Shown: in pieces, positions 17,297-24,958 of the stretch
Layout: every line of letters begins with the position of its first letter
How positions within the stretch are numbered: position 1 is the first letter of the stretch
DNA from: Dendronalium phyllosphericum CENA369
Lineage (GTDB): Bacteria > Cyanobacteriota > Cyanobacteriia > Cyanobacteriales > Nostocaceae
DNA length: 42,259 bases
Assembly: GCF_016056275.1 (NCBI RefSeq)
Contig: NZ_JAECZA010000159.1
Location: 1-42,259, forward strand
Reading direction: 5' to 3'
Notes under the pieces: model-generated
Database searches by the model: none
Told to the model about the DNA's origin: nothing
The model's input: the letters and a program-made list of their open reading frames with translations, nothing else
Translations under genes and position numbers: made by a program

Positions 17297-17700
17297 TCTC
17301 TAATTACCTCTCGTTCTGAGTCAAAAACAAGTAAACAAAGACGTTGATTTTCTATCAATATTTTACCAATTGGTTCTTGGAATAATTCTGAGTAAGTTTC
17401 CTGACGAATAGCAAGATACAAGCGGCGGTCTGGTTCTAAGCGGCTAAGAATATCGTAGTATAAAATATATTGTCCCAAAGCGTTCTCTAAGTCGGCTACT
17501 GGAGAAGCGCCAATAAAGCTTTTAACTTCTACTGCTATTTTCTGACCGCTTTTTTCTGCTGCTATCAGCTTTTGGGCACCTAGATCGATATATAAATCTC
17601 TTGCACCCCATTTTAAAATAAATGGGTCATTGGTAATGTACCAGTTCTCTTTTTTGAGGGCGTTTTTAACAGCATTATGGTAAATATCTTTAGCTGGCAT
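17284..17700 (-). CDS. xisH: XisH family protein, PD-(D/E)XK nuclease-like
   Basis: A 138-residue protein matching XisH: MPAKDIYHNAVKNALKKENW at the start, WGARDLYIDLGAQKLIAAEK, KIAVEVKSFIGASPVADLEN, ALGQYILYYDILSRLEPDRR. The pattern D39 followed by E58-V-K60 after a beta strand fits a PD-(D/E)XK nuclease active site, so the protein may cut DNA. It is the upstream gene of the xisH-xisI pair. No fdxN-type element is visible in this window, so a role in programmed excision here is not supported. Confidence 0.88.
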   Translation of the reverse strand: MPAKDIYHNAVKNALKKENWYITNDPFILKWGARDLYIDLGAQKLIAAEKSGQKIAVEVKSFIGASPVADLENALGQYILYYDILSRLEPDRRLYLAIRQETYSELFQEPIGKILIENQRLCLLVFDSEREVIREWIP

Positions 17701-17719
17701 AGTACATTAGTAATTTAAT

Positions 17720-19132
17720 TTATACTAATGCTTTAAGTAATGCTTGAAGTTTAAGTTGCACTTCTGCAAACTCTCGATCGGGATCGGAACCAGCAACGAT
17801 ACCAGCACCAGCATACAATCTGGCGCGATCGCCATCTATCAATGCTGAACGAATGCCAACAATAAACTCGCAGTTACCGTGAGAATCTATCCAACCAAGA
17901 GGTGCAGCATATAAACCCCTCTCAAAACTTTCGTAACGACGAATTTCTGCACAGGCAATATCTCTAGCTGCGCCAGCAACTGCCGGTGTAGGATGCAGTT
18001 GTGAGACAATTTTTAACGGGTGTACGTTAGCTGGAACTATGGCGCTAATTGGTGTCCATAAATGTTGGATATTTGATAATTGTCTCAAACGGGGTGCTAA
18101 TACTTGGGGCAATAAGCCTAACTGAGATAGACGTTGAGTAATGAAATCAATCACTAACAAATGTTCGTGCCTTTCTTTTTCACTTTCAAGCAAGCGATTA
18201 GCATTAGCCGCATCTTCCGCAGGCGTTTTACCTCGCGGTGCAGAACCAGCTAACGCATCGGTAATTAACTGTTGGCTGTGAATACTAATTAATCGTTCTG
18301 GACTAGCTCCGATGAAGCTTTGTCCTTTACCATTACTTGTAGAAAAAATATAACAATTAGGATGTATTTGCCGGAGATTATCTAAGGATTTAAATAAGTT
18401 AAAACGATTGCTTGACCTGACATCCAATGCATCTGCCAGCACAATCTTACTTAAATGACTAGACCCAATTTTTTCTAGGGCAGATACAACTGAACTTTTA
18501 AAGTGTGTAGAACTAGTGACAGGTTTTTTGCTAAAATTTGCTGCCAAATCAAACTTTGCAGGATAATATTCTAAAGACTCTATAAGTTTGAGTTTATTTT
18601 GCAAATTTTGGACTATTTTTTGAACATTTACCCTCGCATTGATAATTATATTATTTACTAATATACAATGCTGGTTTTTGACAGTTATTTGCCAACGGGG
18701 GAGAAAAATGGTGGCAGATGGAAATGGGTAATTTGTTTGGATATTTCGGTCGAAAAAGCTAAAGTAACAAAAAAAGTGAGAACCAGCAAAAGGTTGATTA
18801 TCGTTACCAAAATTAATTATATTTTTTAGACAAGATTTGATAAAATACTCAGCTTGAGTAAAACGCTCTTGCCCATCAATTTGTAATTTTGCTATAGCAT
18901 CAATGGCCGCGATCGCTTCTCCTTTTTCTTTGTTCTCAAAGTAAAAATTTATTTCATTTGCTTGCGTAAGTTTCTCTAATACAACTAAAGGGTCTACCCA
19001 GTCAATATTTAGGGAAATACTTACAATTTGCCTACAATCATTTTTGAGGCAATTTTTCTGAACGGATAACAGAAATTGGTATAAGTCTTTGTGTTTGACA
19101 AAGAAGTTGCTGCGACATGGTGAAACTGTCAT
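17720..19132 (-). CDS. menF: Isochorismate synthase MenF
   Basis: A 470-residue chorismate-utilising enzyme. The catalytic C-terminal domain (about 210-470) holds KIVLADALDVRS (229-240), the FIGASPERLIS motif (273-283), the LAGSAPRG loop (294-301), SEKERHEHLLVIDFI (318-331), HPTPAVAGAARDIA (380-393) and YAGAGIVAGSDPDREFAEVQ (440-459). It converts chorismate to isochorismate, the first committed step to phylloquinone. It is divergent from menA with a 400-bp gap and sits beside menC and menE, which fixes its role as phylloquinone rather than siderophore synthesis. The N-terminal 200 residues are lysine/asparagine-rich and variable. Confidence 0.9.
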   Translation of the reverse strand: MTVSPCRSNFFVKHKDLYQFLLSVQKNCLKNDCRQIVSISLNIDWVDPLVVLEKLTQANEINFYFENKEKGEAIAAIDAIAKLQIDGQERFTQAEYFIKSCLKNIINFGNDNQPFAGSHFFCYFSFFDRNIQTNYPFPSATIFLPRWQITVKNQHCILVNNIIINARVNVQKIVQNLQNKLKLIESLEYYPAKFDLAANFSKKPVTSSTHFKSSVVSALEKIGSSHLSKIVLADALDVRSSNRFNLFKSLDNLRQIHPNCYIFSTSNGKGQSFIGASPERLISIHSQQLITDALAGSAPRGKTPAEDAANANRLLESEKERHEHLLVIDFITQRLSQLGLLPQVLAPRLRQLSNIQHLWTPISAIVPANVHPLKIVSQLHPTPAVAGAARDIACAEIRRYESFERGLYAAPLGWIDSHGNCEFIVGIRSALIDGDRARLYAGAGIVAGSDPDREFAEVQLKLQALLKALV

Positions 19133-19532
19133 GGATCTAGCAATAGTAAACTTTTTTTAAGTTATCTTCCTAAAGTGTAATTAAACGTGGTCGTATTTCT
19201 ACAGGTAGCATATTCAGTTACCATTTCACCAGAGTATAGTTTGCTTTATTTGTGGTGTTCTCAAACGCTAACCAGTCATACTTGGTTTTCGGTTGCCGCC
19301 AGAGAGTAAGTGCTACTAGTAGGAGGTCAACTAGCCAAAAACATAGCTGAGAATGTGTAAGAAGTACTTTCAATAAGCACACAAGCTATGAAGTAAGCAA
19401 ATTATTCGTTTAATAAATAAAAATGAAACTTTTGCCTTGCTAAATTCTCTGACGAAAGCTGGGTTATATTACTCCTAACTCAGCAAAAAGGAATTGGGGT
19501 AATAGTTCTGTTAGTTTAAATAATTAAGACAG
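19133..19532. promoter_or_regulatory. Divergent menF/menA intergenic region
   Basis: 400 bp without a gene. It should hold both promoters. I see no clear regulatory motif; the sequence is AT-rich from 19340 on, and no obvious Shine-Dalgarno precedes menA (ttaagacag then ATG). Confidence 0.4.
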
Positions 19533-20429
19533 ATGACACAAGCGCAAATTTCACAACCTAAAATTAAACTATGGATGGCGGCAATTAAACCGCCGATGTA
19601 TAGCGTTGCGATTATGCCCGTTTGGGTAGGAACAGCGTTAGCTTTTGCAGAGAAAAAAGTTTTTGATGTAACGGTATTTTGTACTTTCTTAGTAGGGGCA
19701 ATTTTAATTCTAGCGTGGGAAAATATTAGCAATGATGTCTTTGATTCCGAAACAGGAATTGATAAAAATAAACATCATTCTCTGGTGAACTTGACTGGCA
19801 ATAAGCAATTAATATTTTGGTTAGGAAATTTGTGTTTAATTGCAGGTTTATCAGAAATACTAGCGATCGCAATTTGGCAACAAGATCCAACCGTGTTCGG
19901 GATAGTTTTAGTGGCCTGTGGTTTAGGTTACATTTATCAAGGGCCTCCCTTTCGTTTAGGATACCAGGGTTTAGGCGAAATTCTTTGCTTTTTTGCCTTT
20001 GGGCCTTTAGTAGTGACGGCAGCATATTACAGCCAAACTCAAACTTGGTCAATGACGAGTTTAGCAGCCTCAGTAATTGTGGGTATTCCCACAAGTTTAA
20101 TTTTGTTTTGTTCGCACTTTCACCAAGTCAAGGATGACATAGCCGCAGGCAAGCGATCGCCTATCGTCCGTTTGGGTACAGCGAAAGGTTCTCAACTCCT
20201 GACTTGGTTTACAGGCAGTATTTTTCCCCTGACTCTACTGTTTGTACTGTGCGGAATTTTCCCAGTGTGGACGTTGCTAAGTTGGCTAAGTTTACCTTAT
20301 GCCTTCAAGTTATGCCGCCACGTCCAACAAAATCATCACCAGCCAGAAAAAGTCAGTAATTGTAAATTCATCGCCGTCAAAGTGCATTTTTGGAGTTGCT
20401 TATTATTTGGCTTGGGATTCATGATTTAG
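19533..20429 (+). CDS. menA: 1,4-dihydroxy-2-naphthoate phytyltransferase MenA
   Basis: A 298-residue UbiA-family membrane prenyltransferase with about 8 helices. The first aspartate-rich motif is NDVFDSETGIDKNKHHSLVN (about 68-88) and the second is HQVKDDIAAGKRSPIVRLG (about 192-212), both needed to bind Mg and the prenyl diphosphate. In cyanobacteria it joins the phytyl chain to dihydroxynaphthoate (or its 2-carboxy form) in the thylakoid membrane, giving demethylphylloquinone for photosystem I. It is the first gene of the plus-strand menA-menC-menE run, separated from menC by 100 bp of repeats. Confidence 0.92.
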   Translation: MTQAQISQPKIKLWMAAIKPPMYSVAIMPVWVGTALAFAEKKVFDVTVFCTFLVGAILILAWENISNDVFDSETGIDKNKHHSLVNLTGNKQLIFWLGNLCLIAGLSEILAIAIWQQDPTVFGIVLVACGLGYIYQGPPFRLGYQGLGEILCFFAFGPLVVTAAYYSQTQTWSMTSLAASVIVGIPTSLILFCSHFHQVKDDIAAGKRSPIVRLGTAKGSQLLTWFTGSIFPLTLLFVLCGIFPVWTLLSWLSLPYAFKLCRHVQQNHHQPEKVSNCKFIAVKVHFWSCLLFGLGFMI

Positions 20430-20508
20430 TCAGTGGTCAGTGGTCAGTGGTCAATAGGAAAATACAAACAACAGACTCTTGTACAGACGCGATTAATCGC
20501 GTCTCTAC
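20430..20508. repeat. STRR (tcagtgg x3) plus dispersed palindrome copy upstream of menC
   Basis: Three tcagtgg heptamers start right after the menA stop (20430-20453). At 20475-20508 lies a 34-bp unit containing the palindrome agacgcgattaatcgcgtct (20485-20504) with flanks actcttgtac and ctac. The identical 34 bp recur at 20831-20864 inside menC. Confidence 0.85.
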
Positions 20509-20529
20509 GTTAGCTATAATTTTCGCGGA

Positions 20530-21507
20530 GTGACTTACAAATTTAAATTTCGTCCTTATCGGCGGAGGTTTGTGCGATCGCTAGCTACTAGCCACGGTAT
20601 CTGGGATATCCGCGAAGGGATTATTCTTAGCCTTAGCGATGAAGTAGGTAGCGGTTGGGGAGAAATTGCCCCGATTAGTTGGTTTGGTTCCGAAACTTTA
20701 GAACAAGCCTTAGATTTTTGTCGCCAACTCCCCGAAGAAATCACAGTCGAAACAATTTTCTCCATCCCAGATAAGTTAAGCGCTTGTCAATTTGGCTTTG
20801 AATCGGCGTTAGAGGGATTGGGCAGTAGGGACTCTTGTACAGACGCGATTAATCGCGTCTCTACTTACAGCGGCTTATTGCCAGCTGGAGAGGCGGCGTT
20901 AGAACAATGGCAAACGCTATGGCAGCAGGGATATCGCACGTTTAAATGGAAAATTGGTGTAAATGCGATCGCGCACGAACTGAAAATTTTTGAGTTACTG
21001 ACGCACGCCTTACCAACTTCTGCCAAACTGCGATTAGATGCAAACGGCGGACTCAGCTATGAAGAGGCTAACTTATGGCTGTGGACTTGCGACAATCTCA
21101 GGGCAAATCAAGAATCATCCCCAGAAATTGAATTTATCGAACAACCGCTACCTGTCGATCGATTGCAGGAAATGTTGGAATTGAATATGTGTTATGCGAC
21201 TCCCATAGCTTTAGATGAGTCTGTCGCCACACTCAAACAACTAGAGTACTGCTTTCAACAAGGTTGGCGAGATATTTTCGTGATCAAACCTGGGATATTA
21301 GGTTCGCCATCTCGTCTGCGAAAGTTTTGCCAACAGCACAAAATTGATGCTGTCTTTTCATCCGTGTTTGAAACCGCCATTGGTAGACAAGCCGCATTGC
21401 AACTAGCAGCGGAATTATCCCAACACAAAAGGGCGATTGGTTTCGGCATTAATCATTTTTTTGAACAAGAAGAAATCTGGCTACAAAGTCTATGGAAAGA
21501 CCTTTAG
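20530..21507 (+). CDS. menC: o-Succinylbenzoate synthase MenC, with a repeat-derived insert
   Basis: A GTG start at 20530 gives YKFKFRPYRRRFVRSLATSH, the expected N-terminus; the last upstream stop is at 20494. The 325-residue enolase-superfamily enzyme has GWGEIAPISWFGSETLEQAL, the KxK motif FKWKIGV (K139, K141), metal ligands in LRLDANGGL, EFIEQPL and ALDESV, and the catalytic lysine of FVIKPGILGS. It dehydrates SHCHC to o-succinylbenzoate. Residues about 98-113 (GSRDSCTDAINRVSTY) are encoded by a dispersed palindromic repeat inserted in frame in the loop before SGLLPAGEAAL. All catalytic residues are kept, so it is probably active. It overlaps menE by 16 bp. Confidence 0.9.
   Translation: MTYKFKFRPYRRRFVRSLATSHGIWDIREGIILSLSDEVGSGWGEIAPISWFGSETLEQALDFCRQLPEEITVETIFSIPDKLSACQFGFESALEGLGSRDSCTDAINRVSTYSGLLPAGEAALEQWQTLWQQGYRTFKWKIGVNAIAHELKIFELLTHALPTSAKLRLDANGGLSYEEANLWLWTCDNLRANQESSPEIEFIEQPLPVDRLQEMLELNMCYATPIALDESVATLKQLEYCFQQGWRDIFVIKPGILGSPSRLRKFCQQHKIDAVFSSVFETAIGRQAALQLAAELSQHKRAIGFGINHFFEQEEIWLQSLWKDL
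20831..20864. repeat. Dispersed palindromic repeat inside the menC reading frame
   Basis: This 34-bp unit is identical to the one at 20475-20508. It contains the 20-bp palindrome at 20841-20860 and is translated as part of DSCTDAINRVST without a frameshift or stop. Confidence 0.9.
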
Positions 21508-23039
21508 ACTATCTCAATAATTGCGTTCGAGACGATCGGCTAATCGGTTGCAACAACTGTCAATTTAAAGAGCTAGCCCAAGAATTATATTTAGAACTAA
21601 CGCAGTTATTAACATATAAATCAACACTAAAAATTATCTTAGCCGAACGCGAACCAGAGAGATTTTTAGCAGGTTTCATCGCTGCTTGTGCTGCTAATTG
21701 TCCAGTTTTTCTTTGTAATCCCGACTGGGGAAAACAAGAATGGCAACAAGTGTTTGATTTAGTACAACCAGACATAGTTTGGGGAATGAGGGAAGAAGAC
21801 GCGGTGAGGAAGTTGGAGTCTTGGCGGTTTCCGTCGAGTCCAAACTTCCGAACCCGAAGGGGGACACGGGGAAATGGGGACACGAGGAAATGGGGACACT
21901 TTCATCTTCCTAATCCTCCTCATCCCCCTCATCCTCATTCAGCACTCAGCACTCAACTCAGCACTCAGCACTCAGCACTCAGCACTCAGCACTCAACTCA
22001 GCACTCAGCACTCATAATGATTCCCACTGGTGGTTCATCGGGGCAAATTAAGTTTGCCATGCACACTTGGGAAACTCTCATGGCATCTGTACGAGGATTT
22101 ACAGAATATTTTCAGATAAAGCAAGTCAATTCTTTTTGCGTGTTGCCGCTGTATCACGTTAGCGGTTTAATGCAATTTATGCGTTCATTTGCTACTGGTG
22201 GTCAACTAGCTATTTTGCCATTCAAAACAGTAGAATCTGGACAAATATACAATATTAATCCCTCAGAATTTTTTATATCTTTAGTCCCAACCCAATTACA
22301 ACGACTATTACAAAATCCCCAATTAACTGAGTGGCTAACTCAATTCGCAACTGTACTTTTAGGAGGTGCGCCGGCTTGGTCTGAACTGCTAGAAAAAGCC
22401 AGATTTCATAGCATTCGACTAGCACCAACTTATGGCATGACAGAAACCGCTTCTCAAATTGCCACCCTTAAACCTGATGATTTTCTCAATGGTAAAATTA
22501 ACAGCGGTCAAATTCTTCCTCATGCCCAAATAAAAATTTGCGATCGGCAAGGCGAGGGTTTGGATTCAAATCAAACAGGCAATATTACTATTGAAACTAA
22601 ATCTCTAGCTCTTGGCTACTATCCTCACACTTGGAGCGATCGCAATTATTTTCAAGTAGACGATCTAGGCTTTTTCGACGAACAAGGTTACTTAAACATA
22701 GTTGGACGTAGTAGTGAAAAAATTATCACAGGCGGGGAAAACATCTACCCAGCAGAAATTGAATCAGCAATCCGAGAAACTCAAATGATTGCTGATATTT
22801 GTGTGATTGGCGTATCAGATAAATATTGGGGACAAGCGTTAACAGCCCTTTATGTTCCGAAAAACTCTAATACTTCGACACTTGAAATTCAATCTGTACT
22901 CAAAGACAAACTCAGCAAATTCAAAATTCCTAAACACTGGATTCCTCTGCCAACTTTACCCCGTAACTCTCAAGGTAAAATCAACCGCCAGCAGCTACAG
23001 CAAATAGCTACGGAATTCTTATTTAGCACTAACGACTAG
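21492..23039 (+). CDS. menE: o-Succinylbenzoate-CoA ligase MenE, with a 68-residue repeat-derived insert
   Basis: A 515-residue adenylate-forming ligase that makes OSB-CoA from o-succinylbenzoate, ATP and CoA. Motifs: the phosphate-binding loop IPTGGSSGQIKFAMHTW (177-193), PLYHVSG, APTYGMTETASQIA, the DDLGFFDEQGYLNIVGRSSE hinge region, GGENIYPAEIES and the late lysine motif LPRNSQGKINRQQL. Residues about 107-174, between the N-terminal subdomain and the phosphate loop, are low complexity (RRGTRGNGDTRKWG, PPHPPHPHS, repeated STQHSAL) and are encoded by repeat DNA. The usual cyanobacterial length is about 450-460, so the insert explains the excess. The frame stays open and all motifs survive. 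It is translationally coupled to menC. Confidence 0.9.
   Translation: MERPLDYLNNCVRDDRLIGCNNCQFKELAQELYLELTQLLTYKSTLKIILAEREPERFLAGFIAACAANCPVFLCNPDWGKQEWQQVFDLVQPDIVWGMREEDAVRKLESWRFPSSPNFRTRRGTRGNGDTRKWGHFHLPNPPHPPHPHSALSTQLSTQHSALSTQHSTQHSALIMIPTGGSSGQIKFAMHTWETLMASVRGFTEYFQIKQVNSFCVLPLYHVSGLMQFMRSFATGGQLAILPFKTVESGQIYNINPSEFFISLVPTQLQRLLQNPQLTEWLTQFATVLLGGAPAWSELLEKARFHSIRLAPTYGMTETASQIATLKPDDFLNGKINSGQILPHAQIKICDRQGEGLDSNQTGNITIETKSLALGYYPHTWSDRNYFQVDDLGFFDEQGYLNIVGRSSEKIITGGENIYPAEIESAIRETQMIADICVIGVSDKYWGQALTALYVPKNSNTSTLEIQSVLKDKLSKFKIPKHWIPLPTLPRNSQGKINRQQLQQIATEFLFSTND
21810..22013. repeat. Composite repeat insertion within menE
   Basis: Three pieces are joined. A GC-rich segment (about 21798-21850) is the near reverse complement of 282-322. 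A pyrimidine block follows (catcttcctaatcctcctca and onward, related to 15486-15515). Last come about nine agcactc heptamers with agcactcaact variants (21939-22013), the complement of the 9081 STRR. Confidence 0.85.
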
Positions 23040-23047
23040 AAGTCGCG

Positions 23048-23152
23048 GTTAATCTTGCACGCAAACGAATTTTGCTTATCTTTCTTCCAGGCGACAAGAT
23101 TTGTATTGAAAGTAAGGGAAATGCGATCGCTCTACGTAAACTCAATAGTTGA
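23048..23152 (+). pseudogene. Possible remnant of an AbrB-type antitoxin
   Basis: The frame reads RKRILLIFLPGDKICIESKG then NAIALRKLNS and stop. The PGDK-x-x-I-E...G-N pattern recalls the swapped-hairpin AbrB/MazE domain of antitoxins. There is no start codon or partner toxin, so at best it is a 3' fragment. The similarity is weak. Confidence 0.3.
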
Positions 23153-23157
23153 GTAGA

Positions 23158-23532
23158 TTAACTTGCAACGGCAACTGACTTTTTGCGACTGGGACGCTTG
23201 CGGTTTGATTTTTTCTTCAGTCCAATCGCTTGGGCTTGATCGCTATCCGATCCATATTGTCCGCGTACTACTTCTTTCATCGCTAATACAGCATTGTGAA
23301 ATTCCCATTCTGCTAATCGCGCAGCATCAATGGCAGCACGGTATAAAGCTAGTTTCTCGGTTTCAGCTTGTTGCTGCGCCAACATAGCCTGATAAGCTTG
23401 CTGTAAATTCTTAGCAGAGGCATCAGCACGGGTTGTGTCGTAGGTGCTAATGGTTTGCAAACCGTGGAATGAAGTAACATCTTGACTAATTGTTTGAAGG
23501 CGCAAACGGCGTGTTGTATCTTGGGTAGGCAT
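23158..23532 (-). CDS. Uncharacterised cyanobacterial protein, alanine-rich helix with basic tail
   Basis: A 124-residue protein of no family I recognise. Residues 1-35 are polar (TTRRLRLQTISQDVTSFHGL). Residues 36-90 form a long amphipathic helix with coiled-coil character (NLQQAYQAMLAQQQAETEKL). The tail is strongly basic (LKKKSNRKRPSRKKSVAVAS) and could bind nucleic acid or membrane. The start MPTQDTTR follows no strong Shine-Dalgarno. The codon use is ordinary for the neighbourhood, which supports a real gene. Function unknown. Confidence 0.6.
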   Translation of the reverse strand: MPTQDTTRRLRLQTISQDVTSFHGLQTISTYDTTRADASAKNLQQAYQAMLAQQQAETEKLALYRAAIDAARLAEWEFHNAVLAMKEVVRGQYGSDSDQAQAIGLKKKSNRKRPSRKKSVAVAS

Positions 23533-23619
23533 AGCTTATACCGTAGTAAAGTATATATTTAATGTACCCAATGTCACAAATAGGTTAACAGTAAGAAGGA
23601 ATTTTTAGATAATTTATGC

Positions 23620-23790
23620 AATGCAAGTCGATGCATTCACAATGCAAATCGCTGCATTCGCAAGGCCGCCTCCGCATTCACAATGCAAGTCGATGCATTC
23701 ACAAGGCCGCTTCCGCATTTACAATGCAAGTCGATGCATTCACAAGGCCGCTTCCGCATTTACAATGCAAGTCGCTGCATTCACAATGCA
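23620..23790. repeat. Array of five imperfect palindromes, 41-bp period
   Basis: The core aatgcaagtcgatgcatt (6-bp arms aatgca/tgcatt, 6-bp loop) begins at 23620, 23641, 23682, 23723 and 23764. Spacing is 21 then 41, 41, 41. The spacers carry cacaaggccgcttccgcatt, repeated almost exactly. It lies 35 bp past the PemK stop. Open frames through it are repeat translation. Confidence 0.85.
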
Positions 23791-23825
23791 GGACGCACAC
23801 TACTGGCGTGGCTATTGCTTGACCA

Positions 23826-24170
23826 CTACAAGCCAAGGATTGTACACAAGGCGGATACTAATTGCACTAAATAATCATCATCTAGATGACCAATAACTCT
23901 GATAATTCTTGATTTATCAATGGCTCGAATTTGTTCGCAAAGTATTACAGAATCTTGAGTCAATCCGCCGACTCCAGCAGGTACAAATACATGAGATGGC
24001 AAAAGAGCGCGTCGAATTTTAGAAGTAAACGGTGCAATGATTGTATGAGGGCTGACGGCATTTGCTTGGTCAATCTGTAGAATGACAACAGGTCTGATAC
24101 CTGCTTGTTCTGTACCCACCACTGGATTTAGATCGCACAGAACTACATCTCCTCGTGTAATTTCTACCAC
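23826..24170 (-). CDS. PemK/MazF family mRNA interferase toxin
   Basis: A 114-residue protein with the MazF/PemK beta-barrel motifs: ITRGDVVLCDLNPVVGTEQA at the start, GIRPVVILQ, then IIAPFTSKIRR, GLTQDSVILCEQIRAIDKSR. The Arg after GI and the Thr-Ser of PFTS fit the active-site region. These toxins cut mRNA at short motifs. The upstream antitoxin gene overlaps by 7 bp. The gene is intact and ends 35 bp from the palindrome array. Confidence 0.88.
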   Translation of the reverse strand: MVEITRGDVVLCDLNPVVGTEQAGIRPVVILQIDQANAVSPHTIIAPFTSKIRRALLPSHVFVPAGVGGLTQDSVILCEQIRAIDKSRIIRVIGHLDDDYLVQLVSALCTILGL

Positions 24171-24394
24171 TGAATTTCCCCACGAGCCAAGCGATTCTCA
24201 TAATCTTCTAAGTTAGACAAATAGTCAGTAAAGTCTGACTCAAGCAGTTCTAAAGATTCATTAAACTGAAGCCATGATGAAGAATCTTTACTGCTAGATT
24301 TCCAAACAAGGAAGTCTATGAAATCATTGACCTCTTGAACCAGAGATTCTGGAAGAAGGCGAATCTTGGCAATGGTTTCATCGTGTGTTGTCAT
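24164..24394 (-). CDS. DUF2281-type antitoxin of the PemK pair
   Basis: The ATG at 24394 (MTTHDETIAKIRLLPESLVQ) is chosen; a non-ATG extension upstream lacks support. The 76-residue product has the DUF2281-like helix (RLLPESLVQEVNDFIDFLVW), then a C-terminal segment (LESDFTDYLSNLEDYENRLA) likely to wrap the toxin. It overlaps the PemK gene by 7 bp, as expected for a coupled toxin-antitoxin operon. The N-terminal helix is related to that of the PIN-pair antitoxin at 10325. Confidence 0.75.
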   Translation of the reverse strand: MTTHDETIAKIRLLPESLVQEVNDFIDFLVWKSSSKDSSSWLQFNESLELLESDFTDYLSNLEDYENRLARGEIQW

Positions 24395-24461
24395 GATATA
24401 AGCTGATTGAGATTTTATTTCTAGGATACTCTGTGCCAACACAGGGAATAATTGGTGGAAG

Positions 24462-24611
24462 TTGGAGCAGGGTACTGAAATTCCTAGTTCATTAAAGATA
24501 GTTAATGATTACGGTAATCATTGGTCATGGGAACCGAGCTATACAATGCGAATGGAAGAGTATAAAGCTGCACTTTGTCTCATTGGTGGACTGTGTTACA
24601 AAGTAAGTTAA
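24462..24611 (+). pseudogene. Short frame, probable fragment of an unknown small gene
   Basis: From a TTG at 24462 the frame reads EQGTEIPSSLKIVNDYGNHW, SWEPSYTMRMEEYKAALCL and ends in TAA at 24611, 16 bp before the next gene. The composition looks protein-like, but there is no good start or ribosome site. It may be the tail of a truncated upstream partner of the 63-residue protein. Confidence 0.35.
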
Positions 24612-24626
24612 CATAGGAGTAAGGTT

Positions 24627-24818
24627 GTGAATTTATCACCCAAAGCAATCAGATTTATCATCGAAGCTCTTGACTATCGGGTTAAAGCATACCAAGAGCG
24701 TCTTCAGACGGAAGTTTTGGATGAGGATGAAGCTTCAGATATTACAAACGACGCTTTATTTTTAGAATCACTGCGTCAAGAGTTAGCGAAGACTCAAGAA
24801 GTTTCTATTACGCCTTAA
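24627..24818 (+). CDS. Small uncharacterised acidic protein
   Basis: A 63-residue protein with a GTG start behind a clear Shine-Dalgarno (taggag, 8 bp). It is helical and acidic (FIIEALDYRVKAYQERLQTE, VLDEDEASDITNDALFLESL) with no membrane or metal motif. I recognise no family. Such small helical proteins beside toxin-antitoxin loci are sometimes antitoxins or regulators, but nothing here shows that. Confidence 0.6.
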   Translation: MNLSPKAIRFIIEALDYRVKAYQERLQTEVLDEDEASDITNDALFLESLRQELAKTQEVSITP

Positions 24819-24958
24819 GTGCGAAAGTGCATGAGATAGCAGAAAAATTTATTGAGGCGAACTCTATCAGCCCTCAGTGCTAGGTATCGGATCTATGAAA
24901 TGTTGATTATTTCGTTGAAAATAAGGCTGTAATAAATATTTATAAACTTCAAAAAGCC

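Noticed and set aside
23620-23790. CRISPR array
   Set aside because: The repeats are imperfect palindromes in tandem with near-identical spacers; a CRISPR array has unique spacers. No cas gene is nearby.
23616-23896. Plus-strand ORFs of 63-91 residues (MQCKSMHSQ-type)
   Set aside because: They are translations of the 41-bp array in three frames, with no start context.
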